A DNA stretch of 34,438 nucleotides from Halanaerobiaceae bacterium (GCA_003554685.1 PWHA01000099.1:1-34438); one strand, 5' to 3'. Positions 1 through 8,456 are shown, counted from the stretch's first letter. Program-made: numbers and translations. Notes: generated by a model not told the origin, from the sequence alone.

Positions 1-178
1 CAACCTCCACCGGGTTGCCGGTCAGGGACTGAAAGGTCAGAGGTGAAATAAATTCACAGGCTGACTCGGTCATCACTGTAAATACATTATGCCCCTGCTT
101 GGTCAGTGCGCTGGCTGCCGCTGCCGTCTTATAGGCGGCAATGCCGCCGGTTACTCCCAGCAGAATGTTTTTACCCAT
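1..178 (-). CDS. coaBC: CoaBC (Dfp), N-terminal part, cut by window edge
   Basis: Bifunctional phosphopantothenoylcysteine decarboxylase / phosphopantothenate-cysteine ligase of coenzyme A synthesis, a cytoplasmic flavoprotein. Only the first 59 codons are present; the rest lies beyond base 1. The start reads MGKNILLGVTGGIAAYKT, the classic glycine-rich FMN-binding N terminus of the CoaC (flavoprotein) domain, followed by a stretch ending SPLTFQSLTGNPVEV that also matches the family. ATG at 178 is preceded by a strong AAGGAG ribosome site. It follows rpoZ in the same direction, and rpoZ-coaBC is a usual Firmicutes neighbour pair, here separated by about 350 bases. Identity is secure, but the ligase half cannot be seen. 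Confidence 0.93.
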   Translation of the reverse strand, partial: MGKNILLGVTGGIAAYKTAAAASALTKQGHNVFTVMTESACEFISPLTFQSLTGNPVEV

Positions 179-530
179 GGTTTTATCTCCTTAACTGATA
201 ATTTTATCTCCTCAGCGCCATCAGGCGCCATTTTTGGTTATAGCCAGGGTTATCTAGCTCTATTGCCTGTAACAGTCCAAATCTCCTCTTTCTCCTGTTA
301 ATAGATATTTATTGACTTATTAAAAAATCATATTTAAAAAATCATTTATAAAATACAAAAACAGATTATTATTTCTTCTAACTATCTATAATTACCTTGT
401 TACTCTATATCTACTAAAATAATGTTACATTATTTTAAGAATGCTTTATAATTTTATAATCATAATGGACTCCAAAATTATCAAAATAATGGGCTCCAGC
501 ATAACCCAATAATCCTGTTTAAAGCTGCCC
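179..530. other. Gene-free spacer between rpoZ and coaBC
   Basis: No coding region is supported here. The sequence is AT-rich from about 300 to 480. On the minus strand just before coaBC there are two copies of AGGAGATAAAA 21 bases apart (plus-strand 181-190 and 202-211), the nearer one being the coaBC ribosome site. A small GGCGCC-TGAT-GGCGC hairpin lies just upstream, at about 217-232. Imperfect direct copies around ATAATGGRCTCCA lie at about 461-500. A separate promoter for coaBC is plausible in the AT-rich part, but no clear -35/-10 pair was found. Confidence 0.5.
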
Positions 531-746
531 CTATTTTACGCTGTTGGGGTTGTTCTTCTCATAGGAAATGACCCCAGCCTCGATCTCTTCCAGGCTCTTG
601 GAAACCGGTTTCTTGCCCCGGTATTCACTTAAAAGTTCCCGGCCTCCCTCATTGAGATTTCTGGCTCTCCGGGCAGCCATGATTACTATTGTAAAGGGGC
701 TATCTGCCTTATCTTTCAGGTCATTCAGAGAAGGTCTGGAAATCAT
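531..746 (-). CDS. rpoZ: RNA polymerase omega subunit
   Basis: Small subunit that helps assembly and stability of RNA polymerase by binding beta-prime. The 71-residue protein has the family core: a start of the type MISRPSLNDL, then SPFTIVIMAARRARNL with the conserved RAR segment near residues 26-28, and a C-terminal part with KPVSKSLEEIEAG. Length is normal for a Firmicutes omega. The ATG at 746 overlaps the gmk stop as ATGA and has a very good AAGGAGG site, so the two genes are translationally coupled. gmk-rpoZ is a common operon pair. Confidence 0.92.
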   Translation of the reverse strand: MISRPSLNDLKDKADSPFTIVIMAARRARNLNEGGRELLSEYRGKKPVSKSLEEIEAGVISYEKNNPNSVK

Positions 747-1315
747 ATTATTTCCTCCTTTCTTTCTCTCTCAATAATTGCTTTTAACTTCAATACCGCT
801 TTATCAAGTTTATCATTTAACACCACATGGTCAAATTTATCGGCTTCAGCCATCTCAGCTTTGGCATTTTCCAGCCTGATTTCCCGGGATTTCCGGGATT
901 CCGTTCCTCTTTTATCCAGTCTTCTGCTCAAAGCTTCCAGCGATGGGGGCTTGAGAAAAATAAAGACTGCTTCAGGAAAAATATCCCGGACCTGATTGGC
1001 TCCCTGAATATCTATTTCCAGAATTATATCCTCACCCTTTGCCAGGGTCTTCTCTACATAACTGCGGGGAGTGCCATAATAGTTACCATGAACCCGGGCT
1101 GTCTCGAGAAAACCATTTCGGTCCATGATTTCTTTAAATTCTTCTTCGGACACAAAAAAATAATCTTCGCCTTCAACCTCGCCCTGACGTGGTTCCCGGG
1201 TTGTCATCGATACTGAATAATTAATGCCGTTGTAGGTTTCAAAAAGCCGGTCCAGGACCGTTCCCTTGCCCACACCTGAGGGGCCGGAAAGGACAAACAA
1301 AATACCTTCAGACAC
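743..1315 (-). CDS. gmk: Guanylate kinase
   Basis: Phosphorylates GMP to GDP with ATP, in cytoplasmic purine salvage and GTP supply. The Walker A loop GPSGVGKGT is at about residues 11-19, followed by TTREPRQGEVEGEDYFFV (GMP-binding region) and IDIQGANQVR (family core), with a normal lid and C-terminal helix. The reading frame is open up to an ATG at 1354, but that start has no ribosome site and would overlap remA by 20 bases. GTG at 1315 follows GGGGGTGAG and gives 190 residues, so I chose it. It sits between remA and rpoZ and ends in a TGA shared with the rpoZ ATG, showing that TGA acts as a stop here. Confidence 0.93.
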   Translation of the reverse strand: MSEGILFVLSGPSGVGKGTVLDRLFETYNGINYSVSMTTREPRQGEVEGEDYFFVSEEEFKEIMDRNGFLETARVHGNYYGTPRSYVEKTLAKGEDIILEIDIQGANQVRDIFPEAVFIFLKPPSLEALSRRLDKRGTESRKSREIRLENAKAEMAEADKFDHVVLNDKLDKAVLKLKAIIERERKEEII

Positions 1316-1334
1316 AGTCTCACCCCCGAAATGC

Positions 1335-1586
1335 TCACTCCTCGTCCTCGTCATTCAACCGGTGGGATACTGTTTCCGGCTGAATGGCCGAAAGAATAAT
1401 GTGATCACTATCAGTTATAATAACAGCTCTGGTCCGGCGGCCGTAGGTGGCATCAACCAGCATGCCCCGTTCCCGGGCTTCCTGGATTATTCTTTTAATC
1501 GGGGCAGATTCCGGACTGACCACCGCTATGACTCTGTTGCCGGCCACAATATTGCCAAAACCAATATTTATCAGTTTGACCTTCAT
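1335..1586 (-). CDS. remA: RemA-family DNA-binding regulator (DUF370)
   Basis: 83-residue protein of the RemA family. In Bacillus subtilis RemA is a ring-forming DNA-binding activator of matrix and osmoprotection genes; the targets here are unknown. Visible family features are the N-terminal MKVKLINIGFGNIV, the PESAPIKRIIQEARERG segment and DATYGRRTRAVIITDSDHIILS. ATG at 1586 follows AGGAGGGCTATT. Placement before gmk and rpoZ is the standard Firmicutes arrangement; the usual upstream yicC is missing and is replaced by a divergent rqcH. Confidence 0.92.
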   Translation of the reverse strand: MKVKLINIGFGNIVAGNRVIAVVSPESAPIKRIIQEARERGMLVDATYGRRTRAVIITDSDHIILSAIQPETVSHRLNDEDEE

Positions 1587-1646
1587 AATAGCCCTCCTAT
1601 ATTTTATTTGACCTGAACCCTTATCTGCCGTCCTGGCCGCCCTGTT

Positions 1647-1678
1647 TCAGGCCCGACAGCTCCTGCTGCCTGGCCTGA
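1647..1678. repeat. GC-rich inverted repeat in the remA-rqcH spacer
   Basis: The arms TCAGGCC and GGCCTGA are perfect inverted copies, and between them CAGC and GCTG can extend the stem around a 4-base loop. No T-run follows on either strand, so this is not a standard terminator. It lies in the leader side of remA (minus) and upstream of the rqcH promoter (plus), so it could be a leader structure or a binding site. Function is unknown. Confidence 0.5.
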
Positions 1679-1751
1679 CAGCCCGTAACTGGCTATGTAG
1701 GCCAATAAGGAAAAGTATACCGGTGTAGACTGCTGTTAATTGCTGTCCTGA

Positions 1752-1760
1752 TGCTATAAT
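1752..1760 (+). promoter_or_regulatory. Extended -10 promoter for rqcH
   Basis: TGC followed by the perfect hexamer TATAAT (1755-1760) forms an extended -10 element on the plus strand about 110 bases before the rqcH start. No good -35 hexamer is seen at the usual spacing, which fits an extended -10 promoter. The predicted transcript has a leader of roughly 105 bases. Confidence 0.55.
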
Positions 1761-1872
1761 GGTTCTATTTTAAATAATAATAACACAGTAACTTCTTTTA
1801 AGCAAGAAAGTTCTCGGCCCTTATTTACAAGAGATTTGTTAGATGATATCGTTATGTTATGAGGTGATCATT

Positions 1873-3624
1873 ATGGCAATAGATGGAATTATGCTGGCAG
1901 CCTGCCGCCAGGAGCTGGCCGGAGAGCTGCTGGGAGCCAAAGTAAATAAAATATATCAACCAAAAAAGGATTTTCTCACTATAGATCTAAGAAATAATCA
2001 GCAGAATTATCAGCTGCTGGCTGTCATCGACCCCCGGCAGTCCCGGGTTCATCTTTCTGATATTGATTTTGACAACCCCTCTCAGCCCCCGACCTTTGCT
2101 ATGGTGCTGCGCAAACACCTTACTCACGGCCGGATTAAGGAAATCAGCCAGCCCGGACTGGAAAGGATGCTGGAGATTGATATTGAGAGCAATTCCACAG
2201 TTTACCGCCTTTACCTGGAGATCATGGGCCGCTACAGCAATGTAATCCTGGTGGATTCCGGTGGCACAGTGCTGGATGCTATGAAACGTCTGGGACCCGA
2301 TGATAAATCGGCCCGGGAATTAATCCCCAAAGCCGACTACCGCTACCCCCCGGCCCAGGATAAGGTCAGCCCCAAGGAGCTGACCGAGGAAATCTGGTGG
2401 GAGCGGCTGGGCGATGATTTTCGCAAATATGCCTTCCGGGCAGTCCTCAACAATGTTCAGGGGATCGGCCCCGAATCAGCCCGGGAGATGGTCTTTCAGG
2501 CCGGAATTGACCCGGAAATCAACTATCACGAGCTTTCCCGCCGGGAGGAGATTGCCATAAAAGATAGTCTTTTTAATTACATTGAACTGATTAAAACGGA
2601 AGATTTTCAGCCGGTGCTGGGCCGGGATGAAGAAGGTGAAATCGTCTATCAGTCGGCTTTTCCCCTGGATCATCAGTCCGGGGTTGAAGACCTGCACTTC
2701 CCCACCCTGAGAGAGCTGTTTGATTTTTATTACCGGGAGCACATCGTAAAAAAGGACTTCCTCCGGGAGAAGGAAAGGCTTTTTGGTATTATCAATAACT
2801 ACCTCGATAAGAACCACAGCCAGCAGGAAAAGGTCCGGGAAAAACTTGAGAAAAGTTCAGAGGCAGATAAATATCAGAAATGGGGGGAGCTTTTAAAATC
2901 TCAGAAGCACAAAATAGCCCCCGGCCAGGAGGAAATAAAGGTCGTTGATTATTACCAGGAGGACCAGCCCAAAACCACCATTCCGCTGGATCCGGAAAGG
3001 AGCCCTGGAGAAAATATTAACCGGCTCTTCAAAAAGCACAGCAAGCTTAAGAAAAGCCGGGATCATTTGATCCGGGAGCTGGCCCGGCTACGCCATGAGG
3101 ATAAATATCTACAGCGGGTTGAACTGGAAATTGAGCAGGCTGAAAGTAGAGAGGATCTGGCAGAAATTAATGAAGAACTCCGGGAAGAAAATTATATAAA
3201 AAAACAGCAGCAGAGCTCGCAAAAATCTGCCAGCAAGGCTCCTCCCCGCAAATATTATTCCGCTGATGGTTTTCAAATTCTGGTCGGCAGGAATAACCGT
3301 CAGAATGACAGGCTGACCAAAAAAATAGCTACCGGGGGAGATATCTGGGTCCATACCCGCAAAATTGCCGGCTCCCATGTAATTATAAAAAATCACACCA
3401 GCGAGGAAATACCTCAAAGCACTATTGAAGAGGCTGCCCTGCTGGCAGCCTACTTCAGCAAGGCCCGTCAGTCCAGCAATGTCCCTGTTGACTATACCGA
3501 AATTGAGAATGTGAGAAAGCCGAAAGGGGCCAAGCCGGGCATCGTCTATTATGACAATCACCATACTCTCTATGTCACGCCTGAAAAGGAGATTATCGCT
3601 GAGATAGTTAAGCGGGGGCAATAG
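1873..3624 (+). CDS. rqcH: Ribosome quality-control NFACT protein RqcH (Rqc2 homolog)
   Basis: 583-residue NFACT protein (formerly FbpA). Known role: binds stalled 50S-nascent chain complexes and directs C-terminal alanine tailing with tRNA-Ala. Domains in order: NFACT-N (about 1-200, with PPTFAMVLRKHL and LEIMGRYSNVILVD), a helical/HhH part, a charged coiled-coil (about 290-440), then NFACT-R near the C terminus with GGDIWVHTRKIAGSHVIIK. At residues 97-98 the family's Asp-Arg pair reads Glu-Arg. The frame is open from 1843, but ATG at 1873 has GAGGTGA at good spacing and gives the family start MAIDGIML. It is the only recognised plus-strand gene in the window. Confidence 0.93.
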   Translation: MAIDGIMLAACRQELAGELLGAKVNKIYQPKKDFLTIDLRNNQQNYQLLAVIDPRQSRVHLSDIDFDNPSQPPTFAMVLRKHLTHGRIKEISQPGLERMLEIDIESNSTVYRLYLEIMGRYSNVILVDSGGTVLDAMKRLGPDDKSARELIPKADYRYPPAQDKVSPKELTEEIWWERLGDDFRKYAFRAVLNNVQGIGPESAREMVFQAGIDPEINYHELSRREEIAIKDSLFNYIELIKTEDFQPVLGRDEEGEIVYQSAFPLDHQSGVEDLHFPTLRELFDFYYREHIVKKDFLREKERLFGIINNYLDKNHSQQEKVREKLEKSSEADKYQKWGELLKSQKHKIAPGQEEIKVVDYYQEDQPKTTIPLDPERSPGENINRLFKKHSKLKKSRDHLIRELARLRHEDKYLQRVELEIEQAESREDLAEINEELREENYIKKQQQSSQKSASKAPPRKYYSADGFQILVGRNNRQNDRLTKKIATGGDIWVHTRKIAGSHVIIKNHTSEEIPQSTIEEAALLAAYFSKARQSSNVPVDYTEIENVRKPKGAKPGIVYYDNHHTLYVTPEKEIIAEIVKRGQ

Positions 3625-3630
3625 GAGGCA

Positions 3631-3660
3631 TATATGGTGGTACCGTATATGGTGGTACCG
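3631..3660. repeat. Perfect 15-bp tandem duplication
   Basis: TATATGGTGGTACCG occurs twice with no gap, at 3631-3645 and 3646-3660, directly after the rqcH stop. Each copy contains the palindrome GGTACC, so the two can pair with each other in a weak hairpin. Confidence 0.9.
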
Positions 3661-3717
3661 GGTTCGCCCTCTCTCGGGTTCACCCCACTATCCCCCCACT
3701 CTCGATTCCCCCAATCC
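3660..3717. repeat. G/C-skewed short repeats between convergent rqcH and lnt
   Basis: GGGTTCGCCC (3660-3669) and GGGTTCACCC (3676-3685) repeat with a 16-base period, and each can fold as a 3-bp mini-hairpin with a TTCG or TTCA loop. They are followed by C-rich sequence that reads on the minus strand as G-rich units of the form GGGGGAATCGAGAGTGGGGG. This resembles short tandemly repeated sequences known in other bacteria. It may act as the end region of both convergent transcripts; no standard terminator with a T-run is seen. Confidence 0.5.
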
Positions 3718-5247
3718 TCAGGAAGCAGCCTGGTAAAGCTTATAGGCCGGACCAATAATCAAAACCAGCAGCAGAGCCAGATAGGCAGGATAATCACCAT
3801 ATTTTTGATAGAAGGTCCTCTCCCGGCCGCCCTTAAGCAGCCTTATTTCCAGAACCTCAGCACCCTCAATTGTTTGATAACTGCCATCGGCAAAAACTTT
3901 ACCGGAATAAGCATAATTTCCAGCCTTGATCACCGGCATCCTGGTTTCCACTGCCCGGAGCCGGGCTGACTGCCACATCTGGGTCTGCAGGTTACCAATG
4001 CCAAACCAGGCTTCATTGGAAGGATTTACAATAAACTGCTGATCAACCAGTTCCTCAATCTCCCGGGGAGCATAAAGGATCTCCGAACAGATCAGCACCT
4101 GGAAGGAAATTCTCTCCTGAAAATTATTTTCCTCATTTTCAACCTCAATCTCATTTTCTCTCTCCGGCAGAGCCAGCACCTGATTGTTCGAACCGGGCGT
4201 CAGCGAATACCATCTTTCCCCCGTAAAAAACTCCAGAACCCCGGGCAGAGGTACACTTTCACCCCCCGGTACCAGAATTCTTTTATTGTATCTGCCCAGC
4301 ACCTCCTGGTCGGGATCAACCAGAAAAATGCTGTTATACTGCTTCTCAGGATCTTCCATCACTGACTGACTTCCCACCAGCAGATAGCCGTCCTGCTCCA
4401 GGGTTTCATGAAACATATCCCTGTAATAGCTGTTTCTAAGATAATCAAAGGTCAGGACTGTCTCCGGCATTATTACCAGTTCTGCTCCCTGCTCGTAAGC
4501 CTCGCTGCCCAGTTCCGCTGCCTGTTGAAGGTTATACTCAATATTCTCAGGCAGCCACTTATCTTCCTGGGTTATCTCGGTCTCAACCACACCCAGACTT
4601 AATGTCTCCTCGGCTGCCCGGCTTCTTTCCTGAATCGGTTCCAGGCTTTGATTGGCACCGTACATGGTAACCAGCATCAGCAGCCCTACCAGCAGGGCAT
4701 AGCCCAGCTTCTGCCTCAGCAGTGATTTAAAAAGCAGTCCGTTTACCAGCAGAACAGCCGCAGCCACCAGATAACTGCCGCCCCATTCTGCCAGCTGAAG
4801 AAAAGGAGAAAAGTCCGCCTGGGTCAGGCTGAGGCTGCCAAAGGGATAATAGGGAAAAAGCTGGGCCATCAGATACTCGATGCTGATCCAGCTGGCAGTC
4901 AGCACAATCAGAGAATCACCTTTCTCTCCACTGAAAAGTCTGTAAAGAACCGCCCAGATACCCCGGCTTAAAGCGGCAACCGCCAGTAAAATCAGGGTCA
5001 GCGCGATAACCAGCGGATAGGGTAAACCGCTGAAATCTCTCAAAGGATAGAAAAGCCAGTAGCTGGCTCCGGCATAAAGTATAATTCCCAGCAGCCAGCC
5101 CCAGAAAAAACTTTTCTTCAGTGATACTTCTCTCTCCAGCACAAATAAAGCCGGAATCAAAGCCAGCCAGGCCAGAAAAAAGAGACCGGGATAGCTGAGC
5201 GGCAGAATAATCAGGATAGCACTTAAAGTAATTAAAAGAAATTTCAA
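3718..5247 (-). CDS. lnt: Apolipoprotein N-acyltransferase
   Basis: Inner-membrane enzyme adding the third acyl chain to lipoproteins, the last maturation step before sorting in diderm bacteria. Of 509 residues, the first ~200 hold about six or seven hydrophobic membrane segments; the rest is a carbon-nitrogen hydrolase domain, then a last membrane helix near 490. The catalytic triad is visible: Glu262 (MPETVLT), Lys322 (YNKRILVPGGE) and Cys387 (VLICSEI). An acidic stretch, about 362-378, looks like an added loop before the Cys. The start is TTG at 5247 after AAGGAGG; an earlier ATG is out of frame. Monoderm Firmicutes usually lack Lnt, so it supports an outer membrane. Confidence 0.9.
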   Translation of the reverse strand: MKFLLITLSAILIILPLSYPGLFFLAWLALIPALFVLEREVSLKKSFFWGWLLGIILYAGASYWLFYPLRDFSGLPYPLVIALTLILLAVAALSRGIWAVLYRLFSGEKGDSLIVLTASWISIEYLMAQLFPYYPFGSLSLTQADFSPFLQLAEWGGSYLVAAAVLLVNGLLFKSLLRQKLGYALLVGLLMLVTMYGANQSLEPIQERSRAAEETLSLGVVETEITQEDKWLPENIEYNLQQAAELGSEAYEQGAELVIMPETVLTFDYLRNSYYRDMFHETLEQDGYLLVGSQSVMEDPEKQYNSIFLVDPDQEVLGRYNKRILVPGGESVPLPGVLEFFTGERWYSLTPGSNNQVLALPERENEIEVENEENNFQERISFQVLICSEILYAPREIEELVDQQFIVNPSNEAWFGIGNLQTQMWQSARLRAVETRMPVIKAGNYAYSGKVFADGSYQTIEGAEVLEIRLLKGGRERTFYQKYGDYPAYLALLLVLIIGPAYKLYQAAS

Positions 5248-5463
5248 GTCCGGACATCCTCCTTATCAGTTCGATTTCTCCAGCTAAACATCTACTTAAC
5301 CTCTATTAAAACAGCTGCCTATTTCTGCATAGATTCCTGTTGAACTTCAGTGAATCAGTTTTATCCAATCGGTCAGATAGTTGCCTTCTGCTCAAACCCG
5401 GCTGTTTGGTATTATCCCGGCACCGGTCTTAAGGTTAAAAAGCAAATTATCTCCTGAAGATTT

Positions 5464-6138
5464 CTACTCAATAAGCTTTCTGAGTTCCTCGCGGTTCGGG
5501 ATGATAATTTCCCGACCTTCCATTTTTATATAATTATCCTTTTTAAGCTGGCTTAAGTTTCTGCTGACCGTTTCTCTGGTCATCCCCAGAAAATTAGCCA
5601 GCTGCTGCTGATTTAAATCCTGAATTCTAACAGTTTTATCCTCTCCGCTAAGCTGCAGCAGAGACTGAATAATTTTGCTGCGGGAATCCTGCAGTGATAG
5701 GCTTTTTATCCTGCTCTGGGAATAGTAAAGTTTCTGAGCCATGGTCTCCAGCATTCCCAGACCAATCTCGGGATGCTCCAGAAAAAAATCCTGAAAACTC
5801 TGCCTGGTTAAAACATCAAGCTCACAGTCTTCCAGACAGATTGCCGAAACCGGGTACCTCTCTATTCCAAAGAGAACTACCTCGCCAAAGACCTCACCTT
5901 CTCCCAGAAATTTAATGATCTGCTCCCGGCCTTCACTGGAAGTCCTGAGTATCTTAATCCGGCCGAAACGAACAAAATACATCTGGCTGCCCTCTTCTTC
6001 TTCAAAAAAAATAGTCTGGCCGGACTGGTATCTTTTCCGGATCAGTTCTCCGGTCACCTGGGCCAGCTGCTCCCGGGTCAGATCCTCAAAAACTGTGAAA
6101 CTTTTTAAGAAATCAAGATCCTCTCTCTCTTCAGCCAT
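5464..6138 (-). CDS. Crp/Fnr-family transcriptional regulator
   Basis: 224 residues, normal for the family. The N-terminal cyclic-nucleotide-binding beta-roll spans about residues 15-110 (FEDLTREQL, GEVFGEVVLFG), a long dimer helix follows (about 112-150), and the C-terminal Crp-type helix-turn-helix is at about 174-203 with QQQLANFLGMTRETVSRNL. The two cysteines (101 and 105) lie in the roll, and no Fnr-type iron-sulfur cysteine cluster is seen. The beta-roll lacks the usual RSA-type cAMP phosphate contact, so the ligand is unknown. It lies between lnt and the EF-G-like gene with spacers on both sides, so it is probably transcribed on its own. Targets cannot be inferred. Confidence 0.88.
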   Translation of the reverse strand: MAEEREDLDFLKSFTVFEDLTREQLAQVTGELIRKRYQSGQTIFFEEEEGSQMYFVRFGRIKILRTSSEGREQIIKFLGEGEVFGEVVLFGIERYPVSAICLEDCELDVLTRQSFQDFFLEHPEIGLGMLETMAQKLYYSQSRIKSLSLQDSRSKIIQSLLQLSGEDKTVRIQDLNQQQLANFLGMTRETVSRNLSQLKKDNYIKMEGREIIIPNREELRKLIE

Positions 6139-6279
6139 ATCATCACCCCGCTGCAGTTTCCTGCTAAAATCAGGTTATTTTCCCTGACAGTTTCAAATTA
6201 ACCATTTTTTTAATTATAACATATCTGAAATATATCTGAAATAAAACTTCTTCATCTATTTTCCTGTATAGCAGAAAAG

Positions 6280-6312
6280 CCCTGCCGGCTGCATCATAAT
6301 GCACCGACAGGG
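6280..6312 (-). terminator. Hairpin terminator after the EF-G-like gene
   Basis: Read on the minus strand, CCCTGTCGGTGCAT pairs with ATGCAGCCGGCAGGG around a TATG loop. The stem is about 14 bp with one bulge and two G-T pairs, and CTTTTC follows. It lies about 80 bases after the stop of the EF-G-like gene. The T-run is short, but the stem is long. Confidence 0.7.
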
Positions 6313-6389
6313 CCAGCAAACAGTTAATCAATTGTATCTCAGCTGATGAATTAAATTAATTAGCCTCAAGCCTGAAAGAGACCGGTCTA

Positions 6390-8456
6390 CTACTCCTTCT
6401 CAGCTCTCCGCTGTCTGATAATATCTTCAGCTTCCTGCTGGGGTACCTTATCATAGTGAGAAAATTCCATGGAGAACTGACCGTAACCGCCGGTGATAGA
6501 CTTGAGGTCGGTGGCATAGGAAAAGAGTTCGGCCTGGGGCACCTCGGCGTTGATAATCTGCTTGCCATCACTGGGATCCATGCCCAGGATTCTGCCCCGG
6601 CGGGAGTTGAGATCTCCCATAATATCGCCCATGAAGTCATCGGGAACCACCACTTTAATCTTCATAATTGGCTCCAGCAGCACCGGCTTGGCTTGCTCCA
6701 TAGCCTTCTTGAAGGCCTTGGAAGCCGCAATCTTAAAGGCCATCTCCGAAGAGTCGACATCATGATAGGAGCCATCATAGAGGATGGCCTTGAGGTCAAC
6801 TACCCGGTAGCCGGCCAGCACACCTTCTTCCATGGCCTCACTGACTCCCTTCTCCACGGCAGGAATATACTGACTGGGTACAGCACCACCAAAGATTTCT
6901 TCTTCAAATTCAAAGCCCTTACCCCGCTGCAGGGGCTCAAATTTCATCATAACATGACCGTACTGTCCCCTGCCGCCGGATTGCTTTTTGTATTTCTCTT
7001 CAACATCAACCTTGCTCTGAACCGTCTCTTTATACTCCACACTGGGTTCGCTGGTATCAAAGCTGACATCAAACTTACGCTGACAGACCTTCTTTATTAC
7101 ATCCAGATGCACGGTACCCATTCCGTGGACCAGAAGCTCCTTGGTCTCCCGGTTAAAGTTAACCTTGAAGGTCAAATCCTCCTGGCTGTAGCGCTGGATG
7201 GCATTGGACATCTTCTCATCATCCTGCCCCTCCTTGCTGGTAACCTTTTGAATCAGCATCGGTTCTGGCAGCTTAAGCTTTTTCAGCTCCACAATATTAT
7301 CAGGTTCGGTAATCGTATCGGAAGTTTCCAATTCCCCGATCTTGGCCACCGCCCCGATATCGCCAGCCAGCAGTTTCTCAACTTCATTCTGCTCGGAACC
7401 ATTTATCTTATAAAGCTTGCTGGCTTTAAGTTTATCATCCAGCCTGGGGACGTAAAGCTCATCGCCCTTCTGGAGGCGGCCGTTATACATCCGAAAGATT
7501 GACAGCTTACCGATATAGGGGTCAACCATGGTTTTGCAGACCTGGGCCAGCACATCGCTCTCCGCCGAGAAGTTAAGCTCCACTTCTTCACCGTTAATGT
7601 CCTTGAGAGAAGGACGGTTGGTGGGATCGGGAATCAGCTTGACCAGATAATCCAGGGTTCTTTTGACACCAAAGTTCCGGCTGGCAACCCCGGCAAAAAT
7701 CGGCACCGTCATCTTCTGCTCCACCGAATTAAAGAGGGCACCGGTAATTTCTTCATCACTAATTTTTTCATCTTCCAGATACTTCATCATTAATTCATCA
7801 TCAGATTCAACCACCGATTCAATCAGTTCAAGATGGTACTCATCGGCCTGATCCTGAAACTCCTCGGGAATTTCCTTAGTTTCCCCGTTTTCGGTAATCA
7901 GCTTACCGGAGAGCAGGTCAATAATCCCCTGAAAATCCTCGCCGGTGCCGGCCGGGATCGTCAGCGGCAGCAAATTCTCCTCGCAAAAATCCTGCAGTTC
8001 CTCGTGAACGGCATTGAAGTCCACCTCATCCTTATCAACCTTATTGATAAAAATAAACTTGCAGAGCTCATTTTCCCGGGCCTTTTCCCAGACATAATGG
8101 GTATTTACTTCCACACCACTGCTGGCATCTATAAGCAGAAGTGCTCCCTCTACCATGCTCAGAGCACTGGCAGCCTCTCCTCGAAAATCAGCATAACCTG
8201 GTGTATCAATCAGGTTTATCTGTCGATTATTCCAGGGAAACGAAAAGTAGGAATTGGTTATAGAAAACTGCTTGTCTTTCTCCTCGGGAGTAAAGTCCGA
8301 GGCGGTATTACCCCGTTCCACCGTACCTGCTTCACCTTTAACACCGGCCTTAACCAGTGCCATTTCTGTAAAAGTTGTTTTTCCAGCCCCGCCGTGAGAT
8401 ATCAGGGCAAAATTGCGAATATCCTTCGTGTCATATTTAGCCAAGATTAACACCAA
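6390..8456 (-). CDS. EF-G-like translational GTPase (FusA2-type paralog)
   Basis: 688-residue GTPase with the full EF-G domain series: G domain (about 10-270), domain II, domains III-V ending with the EF-G C-terminal fold (GGYGQFSMEFSHYDKVP). G1 is SHGGAGKTT at about 20-28 instead of the AHIDAGKTT of classical EF-G; G3 DTPG is at 84-87 and G4 NKVD at 138-141. The divergent G1 and isolated position, away from rpsL/rpsG/tuf, mark it as the EF-G-like paralog rather than the main elongation factor. Its precise role is not established. The first codon drawn is TTG at 8456; GTG at 8453 and TTG at 8444 (giving the family-like MAKYDTKDIRN) are equally possible. Confidence 0.88.
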   Translation of the reverse strand: MVLILAKYDTKDIRNFALISHGGAGKTTFTEMALVKAGVKGEAGTVERGNTASDFTPEEKDKQFSITNSYFSFPWNNRQINLIDTPGYADFRGEAASALSMVEGALLLIDASSGVEVNTHYVWEKARENELCKFIFINKVDKDEVDFNAVHEELQDFCEENLLPLTIPAGTGEDFQGIIDLLSGKLITENGETKEIPEEFQDQADEYHLELIESVVESDDELMMKYLEDEKISDEEITGALFNSVEQKMTVPIFAGVASRNFGVKRTLDYLVKLIPDPTNRPSLKDINGEEVELNFSAESDVLAQVCKTMVDPYIGKLSIFRMYNGRLQKGDELYVPRLDDKLKASKLYKINGSEQNEVEKLLAGDIGAVAKIGELETSDTITEPDNIVELKKLKLPEPMLIQKVTSKEGQDDEKMSNAIQRYSQEDLTFKVNFNRETKELLVHGMGTVHLDVIKKVCQRKFDVSFDTSEPSVEYKETVQSKVDVEEKYKKQSGGRGQYGHVMMKFEPLQRGKGFEFEEEIFGGAVPSQYIPAVEKGVSEAMEEGVLAGYRVVDLKAILYDGSYHDVDSSEMAFKIAASKAFKKAMEQAKPVLLEPIMKIKVVVPDDFMGDIMGDLNSRRGRILGMDPSDGKQIINAEVPQAELFSYATDLKSITGGYGQFSMEFSHYDKVPQQEAEDIIRQRRAEKE

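Noticed and set aside
1315..1354. Upstream ATG start for gmk
   Set aside because: It has no ribosome site and overlaps remA; the GTG at 1315 has a good one.
3634..3969. 111-codon plus-strand frame with a good ribosome site after rqcH
   Set aside because: Most of it lies antisense to the conserved end of lnt and its sequence has no recognisable domain. The ribosome site may be accidental.
6456..7502. 348-codon plus-strand frame
   Set aside because: It lies fully antisense to the conserved EF-G-like gene and has no domain or ribosome site; it is a shadow frame.
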